NCBI GenBank assembly: GCA_022559845.1
Contig: CM040126.1
Coordinates: forward strand, 51,268,458-51,332,457
Origin: Amorphophallus konjac
Lineage: Eukaryota; Streptophyta; Magnoliopsida; Alismatales; Araceae
Direction: 5' to 3'
DNA length: 64,000 nt
In this document: one piece after another, positions 21,318 to 33,540 of the stretch
Layout of the letters: each line of letters starts with the position of its first letter
Numbering within the stretch: the stretch's first letter is position 1
The notes under the pieces: model-generated
What the model saw: the letters and a program-made list of their open reading frames with translations, nothing else
Databases searched by the model: none
Told to the model about the DNA's origin: nothing
Translations under genes and position numbers: made by a program

Positions 21318-23756
21318 TGTTGACACGCTAAAATTAACACTAAAACCATCGCTAAAGGAATCCACGCCTCTCTCAGCACGATAAAATTAACCCTAACATC
21401 GATGCTAAGATGAGTAAATCTTATGTCACAACATAATATCCCAAAGTGGACTTCATCACTGGCCTAATGGGAAGATTTTTTTATTTTTTTGGACATTTTT
21501 AAAATTCACGTCCATGTCATAGACGCCAATTCTTTAATTGGCGCCTTCGTAAAGTGACTAGAATTTTCACCTTAGGTCGACTCAGCCTTCCTTTGGGTCG
21601 ACTCATATAAATTGGCGTCCCTTCACATAGGCGTTAATTCTAGCTTTTTTGATTTTTAATTAGATTTTAATTTGATGAATTGACGCCTCTTTAGGAAGGC
21701 GCTATTTTAATTAACGTTAGGGTCATGGACGTAAATTTGGATTTTTATTATGGAAGGAATTTTATTTCGATATTTTGTCCAAGAATTTACGACGACGGCA
21801 TTGGACGCCAATTTCTTTTGTCCAAGAATTCGTGATGACGGCATTGGAAGCCAATTTCAACCCTTGTGCGGACATAACCAGCAGGGTGCGGGCTAATCCG
21901 GTAGGCCATGGCATAACCGGTAGGCCCCTGCCTTAACCGGCAGGCCCCTGCCTTAACCGGTAGGGGCACTGCTCATAGGCCACCCCTCAACGCTTTTACC
22001 GACAAGGGTTTTACTCCCCTTTATCGGCAGCATGTTTTCTCCCTTTTTGGGCATTTAACCGGTAGCAAGCAGAGGCTTATCTCTTCTCTTCCTTGCCCAT
22101 AAACGGCAGGAGCCTCGCCTCCTTATCCAGGAGGAGCTCGCATAATCGGCGGCAAGCAAGCTTGTCCAGCAGGAAGCTATATAACCGGTAGGAGCTCGCA
22201 TAATCGGCGGGGCCTCTCCATTACCGGTGGCAAAAGCATAAACGGTAGTACCTACAAACATCATCCAGCAGTGCCATGGAGCAATGGACGGAAGCTCCCC
22301 TGGAGGCATTTAATGCCACAACAGAGCCTTACAAGCTTCTGCACCTACCTTTCATGGTAGCCCAAAGGCATCACCGGTAGATTCTCCCCACTTCCGGTAA
22401 GGATATGCTTTTAACCAGCAAGCTCACTCTTTATTCGGAAAGCTCTGCAGAAAGCTACGATGATGCATGCTATGGAGCTTAGGCTCCCCAAAACGGCAAC
22501 TACGACACCAATCTTCGAACGACATCTCGAAGGGGTAGCCGGCAGCATCCTTCTGTTTCTGGCAAAGACCTGCTTTTGATCGGCGGCCTCATCTTCGAGA
22601 CGGCAGCACGCCGTGTTGTCAAAAAGATGATAAACAACACACGCTCGATGCCTGGACCTTCGATGGAAATGGAGAGAGTGTCTCGTTCGTCCCTATAATT
22701 TGGCCTGTGGCCAAAGAAGAAGGTCTTCTGGACTCCGGTTGCTGGGGGGACTTCCGTTGCTCGGATGATCTCTACTTTTGAGAAGAAAGGAAGAGAGCCC
22801 GTGGAGGGAAAGGAGAGGAAGGGAAAGAAGAAGAGTGAGGGGGAAGGGTGAAGAAGAGGTGAGTTTTGAGGGGGGAGGAGCCCATGCTTTGTTTCCCCCC
22901 ACTGTATTTTGGCTTCGCCCCCTTTGTTTCTATTTTCTTACCCTACGATGTATTAGCCCCCTGTATTTACCTTTTCATAAGGAATGAAAGAAAAGTTTGC
23001 AAAGTGTTCTTGTTCATGTATGTGTTTCCTTTGTGTTCGCGCTCACTACTGTCTTGCATCCTTCTCTATGGTTTCTACCATATGCACTTGAGCATAATAA
23101 GCTCCTTTAGTGGATCTAGTTTTTGTTTCCCTCGAATAGTCAAATGGTGCTCGCAGTAAGAGTGCCCGGGTGAGCTTCTCTAGGAAGAGGCTCAAGGCTC
23201 ATCCAATGTCGTGGATATGGCTCTAAGGCCTGCCCCTTAGAGAATACCTCCCCGTAGTCCTGCTCTACTTCCCCTGCACATTTGCTATCTTTCCTACTTC
23301 CACTCTCTATAAGCAGTCCAGTATGGGAAGGCCAATGCCCGGGTTCAGCTAAACCATAGCTGAAGCTCGAATGCTACTAGTGCTTAGCCCCCATACCAGA
23401 CAACGCACCTCCTCCCTACCGGTCACTCCTCCCTTATAGGTTGGTCTGGTGGCTCCCTCTTTCTGCTCATGCTCTACCCAACAGAGCAAACAACTCCCTC
23501 TTTCTCTTAATTGGTAGCATACTACTCAGTGGAGCTAGTGCCTAGATCTCAGTGGATCTCCAAGCCCCGTGGGTAGTGCTGCCATTTTGAGCTCCAAGGG
23601 GTTCATGTTTCATCCGTCTATTTTGAAATATGCTACGACGGTGTTTTCACAGATGTTGCCGCTCTTGTGCGCACCCATATTATTTCGGGGTCATCTCAGA
23701 TTTTCTGTGGATGAGTACCCACTTAACACCCCCGATCATCCCTGGTCCGAGGGAGG
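21318..23756 (+). repeat. LTR-like region H, plus strand
   Basis: Starts TGTTGACACGCTAAAATTAA at 21318, matching the LTR starts of A and C, with the same later phrase about cccaaagtggacttc. It holds a CGCCAATT/AATTGGCG hairpin (21524-21543), two GTCGAC 21 bp apart (21576, 21597), the 20-bp AACCGG array, and downstream hairpins CTCTAAGG/CCTTAGAG (23221-23242), TTCAGCT/AGCTGAA (23344-23364) and GCTCT/AGAGC (23471-23487). GGTCCGAGGGAGG then TGTTGTCAAAATT at 23756 could be a polypurine tract and the start of another LTR. No primer site or protein was recognised. Confidence 0.45.
21875..21974 (+). repeat. 20-bp tandem array AACCGGTAGGcccctgcctt
   Basis: Five units start at 21875, 21895, 21915, 21935 and 21955. 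Looser copies of AACCGGTAGG or AATCGGCGG continue to about 22260. Confidence 0.85.
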
Positions 23757-25290
23757 TGTTGTCAAAATTCTGTCAGGAATGTAGTTAATAAAAAAATGAA
23801 TAAAATGTTGATTAACTCTGAACCATGAATAAAAGATGGATAAGATAAAAAAATGGTGAATGAACTAATGACCAATGAACTATCAAGGACTGCCCCGAGT
23901 GAGGACCCTCTTCTAGCCCTGACTGCTGCCCAACTATGTTGGACTTTATAAATCGATTCCAAGCGTTATTCACATGCATGCCATGATCAAAAAGACTCTT
24001 GCTGAGGTTTTTTGGCAGACAAAGGAACAATTCCCTGCATTGGGTTTTAAAACTCAACACATCTCCCACATCACTGCATACATGCATTTCCACTATAAAA
24101 AAATATGACTCCTTGCATCCTACACAAATAAATTCAGAAGCCCCCTTTATGAATGAACTCAAAAAATCTATGTTCATGAGCAGATTCAACTAGTCTGTCT
24201 ATAGAAATACATTCAATAGTCCCCTACATGAATAAATTCAGAATTCGCATGCGCATGAACTGACTCATGAACATGCATGTATGTCCATGTAAGTCTGCAT
24301 TTTAGGTCTTGCATGTATCCTCAATGCAAATAAAACCCCCTTGTATGTTTTAACGCATGTGCATGAACTGACTCATGAACATGCATGCATGTCCATGTGA
24401 GTCTGCATTTTAGGTCTTGCATGTATCCTCAATGCAAATAAAACCCCCTTGTATGTTTTAACCCATCAGTGCTCTTCTGTGTTGAATTTCTGGTATATCC
24501 AATGGTGAGTTGTGGAGAGTTGGATTCTGTCTAGCCGGAAGCTCTCACTATGCGTGAGTCAAGCACTCCACCATGTACCGGGGATTACCTCTCACAAATA
24601 TGTAATTAAATCCCCGCATGTCATGGGCAACTTACTTGTAAACAAAATCATTCCCATGTATTGCATAAAACCCAACCCGAGCAGCCTGCCATGGAGTAAA
24701 GTGACATAAGCTGCTAGAAGATAGAGTAGGTCGACCTACTTTGTGCTTTAGGTCGACCTACCCTTACCAGCAAACCCCATGGGCCTACTAGATGTTCATT
24801 GGCAGTAGGGTCTTCTTCCCCCGTCCCACTGCATTCCCATATGCACCATACATGCATAATCATGCATAGATGAAAAAAGGGAAAAAAACACATAAAACTA
24901 ATCAAGCAAACACCATGAAGGGAAGGAAATAATGCATAAACTCCATCTAAGCATTCTGCATGCCTCCAGCTATTAACAGTCATCCTGGATTGCTGATTGC
25001 CCCATGGCAGTAGGCCTTCTTCCCTTCTCCGCTGCACGCATATGCTCACACATGCATGCTCGCACATAGGTAAAAAAAAAAAACCAATCAAACAAAAAAG
25101 GGTGAAGAAGAAACTAAATAAACAAACAAAAAAATGCCACACCTTCCCCTTGCCCCTAACTTATTATATTAGGTCCATAGCTTCAGAATAAACAGAACAA
25201 CAATAAAAAGTGAATAATGGAATGAATGAAAATAAATTAAAAAAAGAAAATGAAGAAAATGTCCAGCTCCGCTGACCTGCCGATGGCTAC
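23757..25290. other. Unassigned non-coding repeat sequence
   Basis: AT-rich and ATGCAT-rich sequence with no credible gene. Contains the 108-bp duplication (24253-24468) and two GTCGAC palindromes 22 bp apart (24730, 24752; each within GTAGGTCGACCTA). Confidence 0.5.
24253..24468. repeat. 108-bp tandem duplication
   Basis: 24253 on and 24361 on begin gcatgaactgactcatgaac and stay nearly identical for about 100 bp. Confidence 0.9.
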
Positions 25291-25446
25291 GTCGACTCGG
25301 CCTTAGGCGGAGTCGACCCAGTCCTTGGGCAGGGTCGACCCTGCCCAAGGCAGAATCGACCCAACCCTTAGGCAGAGTCGGCTCTGCCTAAGGGCTGGGT
25401 TGATTCTGCCCTAGGCAGGGTCGACCCAACCTCAGGCTGGGTTGAC
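25291..25446. repeat. Phased array of eight GTCGAC-type palindromes
   Basis: GTCGAC or one- or two-base variants start at 25291, 25312, 25334, 25355, 25377, 25399, 25420 and 25441 (steps 21, 22, 21, 22, 22, 21, 21). 25323-25350 is a perfect 28-bp palindrome. 25349-25410 folds into a 29-bp stem with a TCGG loop, one A-C mismatch and one G-T pair. Confidence 0.95.
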
Positions 25447-25640
25447 TCGGCCCCAGCAGAACAATAATAAAAGGTTTATATATATACATATAAGTGATGA
25501 ATAATAATAAAAGGGGGGGGAGGCTCATAACAATACGATCTAAGCTAAAAGCGAACACGGGATAAAGAACAAGCGATTAGAATAAAACCTACACTTACGT
25601 GGAATTAAAAATAATAAGATAAAAGTGCGAACATGCATGT

Positions 25641-26790
25641 ACTAACGTGCATTCTGGAGACCTCATCTGCCCTGAACCTCAGACGAGGGAATATACGCGG
25701 TGCCCACGCAAGTCGTGCTTAGACCTTGGGGGGTCACACCATTATGGCCATGGCCCGACCTTGCTCCGGGCCAACATCCACTTTCCTTTAATATTAAATT
25801 ACGTCGGATCATCGGTGAACATGCCTTGAAGGGTTGCCTTTAGTGTTTCTGCTTTGCCGGCATAAATTAGTCCCGGCTCATCACTGAATGGGTTCTCTCC
25901 GATGTTTTCAATCCTAGACTTCACGGCCCCGGGGTTATGATGGTACACTTCTTAACCCATATGTGTATGCCACGGTGTCAACGCGAGTCAAGAAATATGA
26001 GCAGGCCTAATCAATAAGCCCCTAGAATGGGCCCGAGTGCTGCTGTCCCATGCACATCCAGATGACTAGAAGACCGTCCCACACTTCCATGGATGGACAC
26101 CTATCATACTTCCCAAACACACCCCGGGACAAGGGGAATGCTGCCAAATCACGGTCACTCACCGCCAGAATCACACCTAAGTGGTGCTATGTTAATAAAC
26201 GAGGAACAAGCAAATACATGAATGATTCACAATGATAAAAAAATAAAATATTAATAATAATAACAAAAAATGATAATAATGCAATAAGATCAAATAAAAT
26301 GATAAAATTGAGATAAATAATATGATGAATGGAATAAAATATGATTAAATAAAATAATCATGAATTGCATAATATAAATGAAATCAAAACAACAAGAATG
26401 CATAATAGAATAAACCAGAAATAATAAAATCATGATTGAATCCTAATCAACCAAATAAAAAAGGAGAAATGAACAAAACATAATAAAAGCATAATAACCA
26501 AAAAGTGGAAAGAATAATAATAATAATACATCATGAAAATCATACTAATAAAAGATATCTTCTTGCATTTTTATGCATGCTTTAGCTTAATTTCTTTCTA
26601 GGCCACATGGCCCCTTTTCCTAGTTATTAATCAAGGGTTTTCTCCCATCCGGGGAGATGTAATTAATACCGTGACCTTTATGGCACTGCGGGTTTTAGTC
26701 CCGATATGATACTCACTTTCGTGTGATTAGTCAGACGGCACGCACCAGCGGTTTCCTCGGAGCCCTAATAAATCATCACTTTGTGACTGG
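25641..26790 (-). repeat. Leader-like block J1
   Basis: On the minus strand this resembles J2 (27431-28020, plus strand) in order and spacing: ccagtcac hairpin, CCGTCTGACTAA, CGGGACT, 'cataa', taattacat, and later ggccat. The two form a large imperfect inverted pair. 26220-26530 inside it is low-complexity AT. No ORF. Confidence 0.5.
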
Positions 26791-26792
26791 TA

Positions 26793-26848
26793 CACCCACG
26801 CACTAAATAAACGAAATAAATAAATGAATAAATAAATAAATAGATAAA
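26793..26848. repeat. (TAAA)n-like microsatellite
   Basis: Runs of aaataaat from about 26793 to 26848. Confidence 0.85.
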
Positions 26849-26879
26849 TCCCAAAAAGTGTGTCCACACCACGGTGTTT

Positions 26880-27345
26880 CTTCCTCCTTCTCCGGCACTG
26901 GCGCATGAACCTTTGAAGCCTACCTAGCATGCGAACGCACACCCCAGTCTTCTTCTCTTCTCTTTCTCCCAATCGACTGGCCACGCCGCGAACGGTCCTG
27001 CACGTGCATGCGAACGCTCCTTGCTCAGCCACCATACGCTCGAGCTTCATTTTCCTCTTCTCTCTTCCTGCAACAGTCACTCACCTGCGGCACGTGAACG
27101 TAAATGCCGATCCCCTATTCTATGATGCTGCCACCGGACCGGCCACACACACGCACGATGCCCACTCGTGTCACCTCCGGCCCATGAGAATGCCACAAGC
27201 TACCGTGGGAACACCGCTCATAGCCACCTTCTCTTCCCTTAACAGGCCACGTCCTCTCCTCTTCTGCTCTACTCCCCGCCTGCAGCACACCGCCACAAAC
27301 GGTTCCCTTCGTCTCCTTCTCTTCCTCTCCATGCCGGCAACTGTT
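26880..27345. repeat. Degenerate GC-rich repeats
   Basis: Several 70-100 bp blocks each end in a CTTCTC-rich run followed by gcaac or gccac-type phrases (for example near 26890, 26960, 27060, 27225 and 27325). A 190-codon plus-strand frame over it reads as low-complexity and is not credited. Confidence 0.4.
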
Positions 27346-27430
27346 GGATGCACTCGAAATTCTTTATATATTTTTATATCAGTGGTATCGTTTATTAGTT
27401 TTATCAGTTTGATCGTGCGAAGACATGCCA

Positions 27431-28020
27431 GTCACATGAGTGACAATGTGTTTGGGTTCCAAGACTGGGGTGGTCTGGAACCGAAGGTGTGCTCCGTCTG
27501 ACTAACCAGACGATGGTGGGCATCGGGTCGGGACTGGAGACCCGCCGTGCCATAAGGGCCCTGACGTTAATTACATCCCATCTGAGAGGGGAAAATCTTT
27601 GATTAATCGCCAAGAAATGGGGCCTCATGACCTGAAACTTAATTGGGTGAAAAATGCATTGGAAATCATTAAAATTCTCTATACTATGGTGCAAGAGGGT
27701 ATTTAAAATCCTATCGGTCATGTATCGACCACTTCATATTCGGACAGGCGTCCGGACCAAAAATCATTATAGGCGTATCGTTGAAATCAAAACATATGTA
27801 TGCTGGGGCACGAGAAGTTCAATATCTGAGGGAGTGACGAAGTGCAATTGAATTCCAGCCAAGCGGGTCAAATGTCGTAAATTATCGGCCCAGTGCGAGG
27901 TTGTGCGATGGCCATAACGGGGCAGTCCCCGAGAGCCGGGCATGCCTTGCAAGGGCATCTTTGGTCTTTCTCTTACTCAGAGTCAAAGGGAAGAAATCCA
28001 GATAGTTCGCCGTTGGAATT
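27431..28020 (+). repeat. Leader-like block J2 with hairpins
   Basis: Hairpins GTCAC/GTGAC (27431-27444), GGTTCC-AGAC/GTCT-GGAACC with one bulge (27455-27482) and CGTCTG/CAGACG (27495-27512). Homologous to J1 in opposite orientation. It looks like a retrotransposon leader; no coding sequence follows. Confidence 0.5.
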
Positions 28021-28150
28021 CTCTTAGCAAGGATGGTTTTTTATCATTCATTCTCTTATTATTGTTTGGTTGATTTTTGTCTACGTTGATTTTTTTTTGT
28101 TTTATGTTTCATTGCTATTTTCCCCCTTTTTTTCTTGAAATGGGGGGTTC

Positions 28151-28281
28151 GGTAGACCGAAATATTGGATCGATCTACCGAACCTCCCAAGGATGGAGCC
28201 CGCTGAGAGGGGTCGACTCCAAAAACTTATTAAGTCGACCTGATGGTGGATTGGTCAACCGAAAGTTGGATTCGGTCGACC
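28151..28281. repeat. Paired palindromes near GTCGAC
   Basis: GGTAGACC (28151) and GATCTACC (28172) are 21 bp apart, GTCGAC (28212) and GTCGAC (28234) 22 bp, GGTCAACC (28253) and GGTCGACC (28274) 21 bp. 28282-28880 after it is ATGCAT-rich with no gene. Confidence 0.85.
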
Positions 28282-28880
28282 GAACCCAGCAGCCAATGCA
28301 GTTCATTTTTTTAGTTTTAAGAGGAAGGGCTCACAATACTTACATGTTGTTCAAATGTGCATGTTCATGAGATTTTTATACCGGTCACGTTTAAATTCAA
28401 AACACGGAAGCACGCGTGAAGGATGCACATGCCAATTTAAAGGGTTTGTGCAGTCTGATGAAGAACCCTGTGAATGCATTTTTTGTTTCTTCTGGCACAT
28501 GGATCAAAACCATGCAAGATGCATATGCAAGCGTATGCATGAAGGAAGGGACAGAGTGGACCATGACAAAACTCTGGGGAGCCAGGTTGACCAGCCTAGC
28601 CAAGGGTGGGTTTTATTTTTCATCTTCATTCATTCATCATTTTTGGGTTACTGCATGCAGGTGCATTTTTTGAAATTTTCTTTTCTACACATATGCAGAT
28701 GGAATTCTTGAGTTCATGCATGCAAGATGCATACGAAGCGTTGTCCATGTTTGAAATCTATTCATAAGCCATGCACATGCACTTGAGGATTTGTTTTTTC
28801 CTTTGAAATACAGTCATAAGATCATGTAGATGCATATGAGATTTTGGTTGTCTTTGAAATTTAGTCACAAGCCATGCGCA

Positions 28881-30110
28881 TGCTGAAGTCCCGCGATCAA
28901 TGACACCCAAGAGGGGGGTGAATTGGGTGTTTACAATTTTTACGAAAACTTTTGGCCTTTTATAAAATATGTGATACAAAGCTAGTTAGGAGATTCAAAG
29001 TTATTTGAACACAAATTGGATTTAACAAACTTTATATGATAAGATATAGATTAAGCAAGATAGATGAAGATAAAACCAGAACAACAATTTAAACTAACGT
29101 TTATGTAGAATGGAGATAGAGGAAATGGAGCAAACCACACAATATAAGCACAATGCATAGCGGTTTTTAAGGTGGTTCGGATGCACGACGGCAATCCTAC
29201 GTCCACCCCTCACCAAACTCGGTGAGACTTCACTCGGGGATAAATCCCCAAACGGAGACGACGCTCCAACCACACATGCAGGATGACACCTGCACACACA
29301 CATGGGGACGCGCCCCAAACTACACACGGAGACAAGCTCCAACACACACACACACGGAGATGAACTCCAACACGATCAGACAACCGGATCACTACCACAC
29401 ACACACGCTGCGACAAGTGCAGTAAACCACACACTAAAACAACTGGATCTAAGAGATCCACACACACACACGTAGATCTAGGAAGATCTACGCACACACG
29501 AATGGAAAACAACACACATACACGACCACGGATCCAACACGATCTACACACACACACACACAGAGATTCTTCAGTTTATGATGAACACAAATACAATACC
29601 CAAAAATATAAATATGATGAGGCTTAGTTTAGAAAAATCCTATTTTGGGTTCCCCTTGAATGCATGTTACGGATCTTGAACATATCTTCAATCTTCACTT
29701 GAACACCTCCTCTTGATCTCCACTTGAATCCCCTTGGATGGCTTACTTGCTTGCTTCTTCTTCTTTCTTCTTTGAGCAATCTTCCTTTGAATCCTTGCTT
29801 CCTTGCTTGCTTCTTTTCCTTGGAGGATGTTGGCTTCAGATCTACCTTGAATGGCTTGAAGTTGGATGAAGATTGTTGCTGCACAAGGTACTGTTCACGG
29901 AGCTACAGTACCCTCTTCTTCCTCCTTGGACAGCCTCCCCTTGGATCTCTTGGATGGTTAGGGTTATAGCTCCAAATGAGATGTTATATAGCCCTTGAAT
30001 GGTCTATGGACATCCCCCAGACCAGATCCACATTTTGTGGGTGATTTGGTGTCATTAGGATTAAAGAATTACAAGGAGAAGGCCTCTTCTCGAAGTGGAA
30101 AAAGTCAAGA
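28881..30110 (-). repeat. Copia LTR L, related to F
   Basis: Minus-strand LTR sharing with F the CACCCCCCTCTTG-type end, CCGAACCACCTTAAAAAC, CTCACC/GGTGAG, a TATA box (TATATAAC, 29990-29983) and the flanking phrase about ccagatccaca. The start near 28881 is approximate, and the far end is not resolved because similarity fades after 30110. No TSD was found. Confidence 0.65.
29209..29492 (-). repeat. Array of hairpins with CA-rich spacers in LTR L
   Basis: Stems: CTCACC/GGTGAG (29209-29226), GGGGA/TCCCC (29236-29249), GGAG/CTCC (29254-29267), TGCAGG/CCTGCA (29277-29294), TGGGG/CCCCA (29303-29317), GGAG/CTCC (29328-29340 and 29356-29368), CTGC/GCAG (29408-29422), TGGATCT/AGATCCA (29444-29460), CGTAGATCT/AGATCTACG (29471-29492). 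Linkers are mostly (CA)n. The stems are unrelated in sequence, yet each is self-complementary. Confidence 0.9.
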
Positions 30111-33100
30111 AGGTCGATCCGCGGGTGATGGCGCACGATAGCCAGAAGGGTTTCATGTTGAATGTGCCTGAATGATGTGTATACATAAGATACACAAGGT
30201 GAGATCGATGCTAAGCATGAGATACACAAGGTAAGAGTCTCACCAATGGTTCTTGATAGTAAATGACATATACCACCTGTTTTGGATTGTAGAGGAGCAG
30301 GGTGCTTATCCACAAGTTTAGTTCACCAGGTGACTGCCATGTTTGATCCTGCAAGCAAGATAGTTAAGGTTAATACCATGCTTGTTCACATTAAAGAGGT
30401 TATGAAACCTCTTGCCTCTTGTAAAAACAATCCAATCAAGCATGAATCAAGACCATGTACCATTGCCATTTGTCATCTCAAACATATTTAAACATGAATG
30501 TGCAATCAACCATAAGTTTAGTTATCATCACTCAATCACACATTAAGTTTAGTTATCATCAAAACCATAACGCCAACAAACATCAAAATCATAACTCAAC
30601 ACATGCATTGCTCTTTTATTTATTATTATTATTATTTTGATTGCTCTGTTGTTTCTCTTTTTTTTTGATGGGGACAAGGGCCCAAGGGGGGAACAAGGGC
30701 AAGTCGACTTGGACTCTGGGACAGAGAAGAGGGATGTATGCTAGAAGGGGGTCAAGTCGACTTGCCCTGTGGGCAAGTGGACTTAGGCCCCTGTCAGAGA
30801 GGAGAATGGGCATCCGGGAGAGGGTTATGGGCAAGTCGACTTGGACCCCTGCCAGAAAGGAGAAAACCCATGGGAAGGACGGGCAAGTCGACTTGGACAT
30901 TGGCCAAGTCGACTTCCCCCACGCCAAAAGTGAAATTAACTCTTTCTGCCCGAAAACCAGACACAAAACCCAACGGGAATGTAAATTGATGCAAGGCACA
31001 GCTTTGTAAATCCTTGTGTTCGGCATGCAAAGTTGATGATGCATTTAAGCCGGGAGACCCTTGATATGAGGCGGTGTTTCGCAACTTACGCATAGTGAGG
31101 ATTTTCACCCGAACGTAATCCGAGTTTCCATCGCCCACCATTTGATAAACTGAGGGAATTATGGCAAGCACGCATTCGGATGAGAAGAATTCATAAAAAA
31201 TCCTACTCGAAATCATGACTTGACGCGTGACTGGGGAAGATGCCATGCACGCATGTCATGTATGCATTTAGATAATGAATGGAGGGGGTGAGCCTATTCC
31301 AAGCCCATGGATATTCAATGATCATACAGAATGCATGGCTGTTCAAATGAGGAATTCAATGTGGATTCTTTTATCATGCTTGCAGAAGCTCCTTCTATAG
31401 AGTCCGACATGCAGATTAAGGGGAGGAAGGCTTAAACAGGAGGTCCTGATCCAGGAGTCGACCCATGGGGTCGACCCCTGTAATAACAGGGTTTCAAGGC
31501 CTGTATGCAATGCAAATGCGACTACCCATTGTTTCATATTCTGGTTGTCTTGTGACGATGATTTCTTATCTGAACACCAGTCCTTCACATGTTTTTATTT
31601 CTTTCCTTCATTCCTTTTCTTATAAAAGTTCCCAGAAGCATTGTTCATTAGTTGATCATTTTTTGTTCAATTTCGTTTTGAACAATCTGTTGAAATTGCA
31701 TGAGTCCTTGTAGTCACAGAGCTTCAAATTTTGAACATGATGCATGGAGTTGCCCACTTATAGGGGCTTCGATTTTCTGATCCTGTTTTGTTTTTTGTTT
31801 TTTATCTGAGCATTGATTCGTCATATATTTTTTCTTTTGCTCTCTTGTTCAACTTCTTGCAACAATTCCCAGGAGTATGGTTGTTGTGCTTCTTTTGTTT
31901 AAAGCATATTGATTCATTATGGACTTTATATTTAGTGACCTGTTCAAGCTGGTCCTTTGAGTTCAGTCAATTCATTGTTCCATTCTCTCTTTGTTTTCAG
32001 TCTTGATTACCCGACAAAAATCCGGCAGCATTTCCCCTTGCTCGAAGCTTTGGGGGGATTTAAACGGGTACACATCCACGGAGAAAACTCCGAGATGGCC
32101 CCAAAATGAAAAGGTGCGCACGGAAGCGCAACACCCGATAACTCACATCGATTGTGGAAAAATCCCGAGGACGAGCCTACTAGAGATTCCAATGGCCAAG
32201 GGGTGCCACAATCCCGACTCTGAGATGTGGTCTTTAATCTCCACCGAACCATATGGCCACCAATGTTTACTAGTTAAAGGAGAATCACCCGGGATCCACG
32301 CTATAAGAAAGTGAGCCCCTGGGGACCGAGAGTTATCAGAAATTTAGGGAGAGCTGGCATGCTAAACCCGAGTTGGGTTCCATAATTTCCCCCTTCCTTG
32401 GCGACGTGACCATAAATCCGGTCAAATCTCAAAGTGGGGGGGGGGGGGGGCTAAAGAAATGGATGGAAATCATTGAAAAAGAGAAATTGAGTAAACTCCC
32501 AGTGGTTGGCAACCCGGAATCATGGCTATGGAATAAGCCAAACCCCAGGCCGATGGCCACTAGGATGACGAGTGGATCGTTGTATGAACGATGCATGAAC
32601 AAAAGAGGCAAGAGATTGAATGGCGGTTCACGCATCTACTAAGAGAGCATGATTGAATGAAGTAGAAGATGTATATCAAGATCATACTTACATATGCACA
32701 TATTGAAGAAATGGGCAGAGTTAAAGCAAGCATAAAGGATGTATGAACAACATACGTTATATTCCTGCTGCATAAGCAGACATCAGGTAAAAAAAGGAGC
32801 CGAAACCAGAGGGGCAGTAAAACATAACAGAGAGACATAAGCAGCATAGCAAATATATACTCATATGCGCACACCATGGAGAAACGGGCACCGTACTCAT
32901 AAAAAAGAAATCATGGAACGAAGCCCTACATCTCATTTCTTCTTGAAGAAAAATTACATTAGGGAAGCTACTGAGCAGCATACACCATGGAACGGAGGGT
33001 GAGGAAGAAGGATAAGGGAATACAAGAGTAAACAACCCACCCTCTTACAATATTCTGCACACTCCCCCTTTCCCCTTCCTCAGTTCTCTCTCTTTCTTTT

Positions 33101-33540
33101 CTCTCTCTCAACACCCCAACACTTGGAAACGGAGTTGCAGGCAGGACCGAAGGACATGGCTCTTCTATTCAACTCTCCAACAGCCAGAGAGCTTTCTCTT
33201 CACCGCGGAGGCCTTCTTATAGGGGATTCAAAACTAGCGTTTGGAGGGGAGCCTCCCCAGATTGTTTGCTGCTGTCGCCCCCTGCTACAACTGCTGCCAT
33301 CGTTGCTACCGCAGCTACGCTGGCTGCTACTGCTAGTAGAATCGTAGCTGAGTGGACGTTGATGGCGGCTTCGCGAGCTGGTGGAGAAGAGCCTTCCGGA
33401 ACCTACTCGACGGGGCTTTCCTCGATCCTGAAGGGGCTGGGGTTGCCCACTGTTGTATCTGTCAGGCGCAGGAGCTTTCCCCAAGGTCTATCGGTTACCT
33501 GCGTGGTCCAATGCTAGGTGCTATAGTAACTGCTGGTGTG
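30111..33540. other. Mixed repeat fragments without a recognised gene
   Basis: Holds the CAAGTCGACTTG series (30700-30916), a leader-like minus-strand block (about 31020-31260), two GTCGAC 13 bp apart (31457, 31470), another leader-like block with a CGGAG/CTCCG hairpin (about 31998-32435), a run of 15 G (32436-32450), and 33060-33540, a C/T-rich stretch with short plus-strand frames I do not recognise. Boundaries of the source elements were not found. Confidence 0.5.
30700..30916. repeat. CAAGTCGACTTG palindrome series
   Basis: Copies at 30700, 30753, 30832 and 30884, with degenerate copies at 30774 and 30905. Two pairs are 21 bp apart (30753/30774 and 30884/30905). Confidence 0.9.

Noticed and set aside
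25291..25446. Regularly spaced repeats that could look like a CRISPR array
   Set aside because: Units are palindromic throughout, with no distinct spacers and no cas genes, in plant retrotransposon DNA.
26929..27501. 190-codon plus-strand ORF
   Set aside because: Low-complexity Ser/Pro/His composition over degenerate repeats and the J2 leader; no relative in the window.
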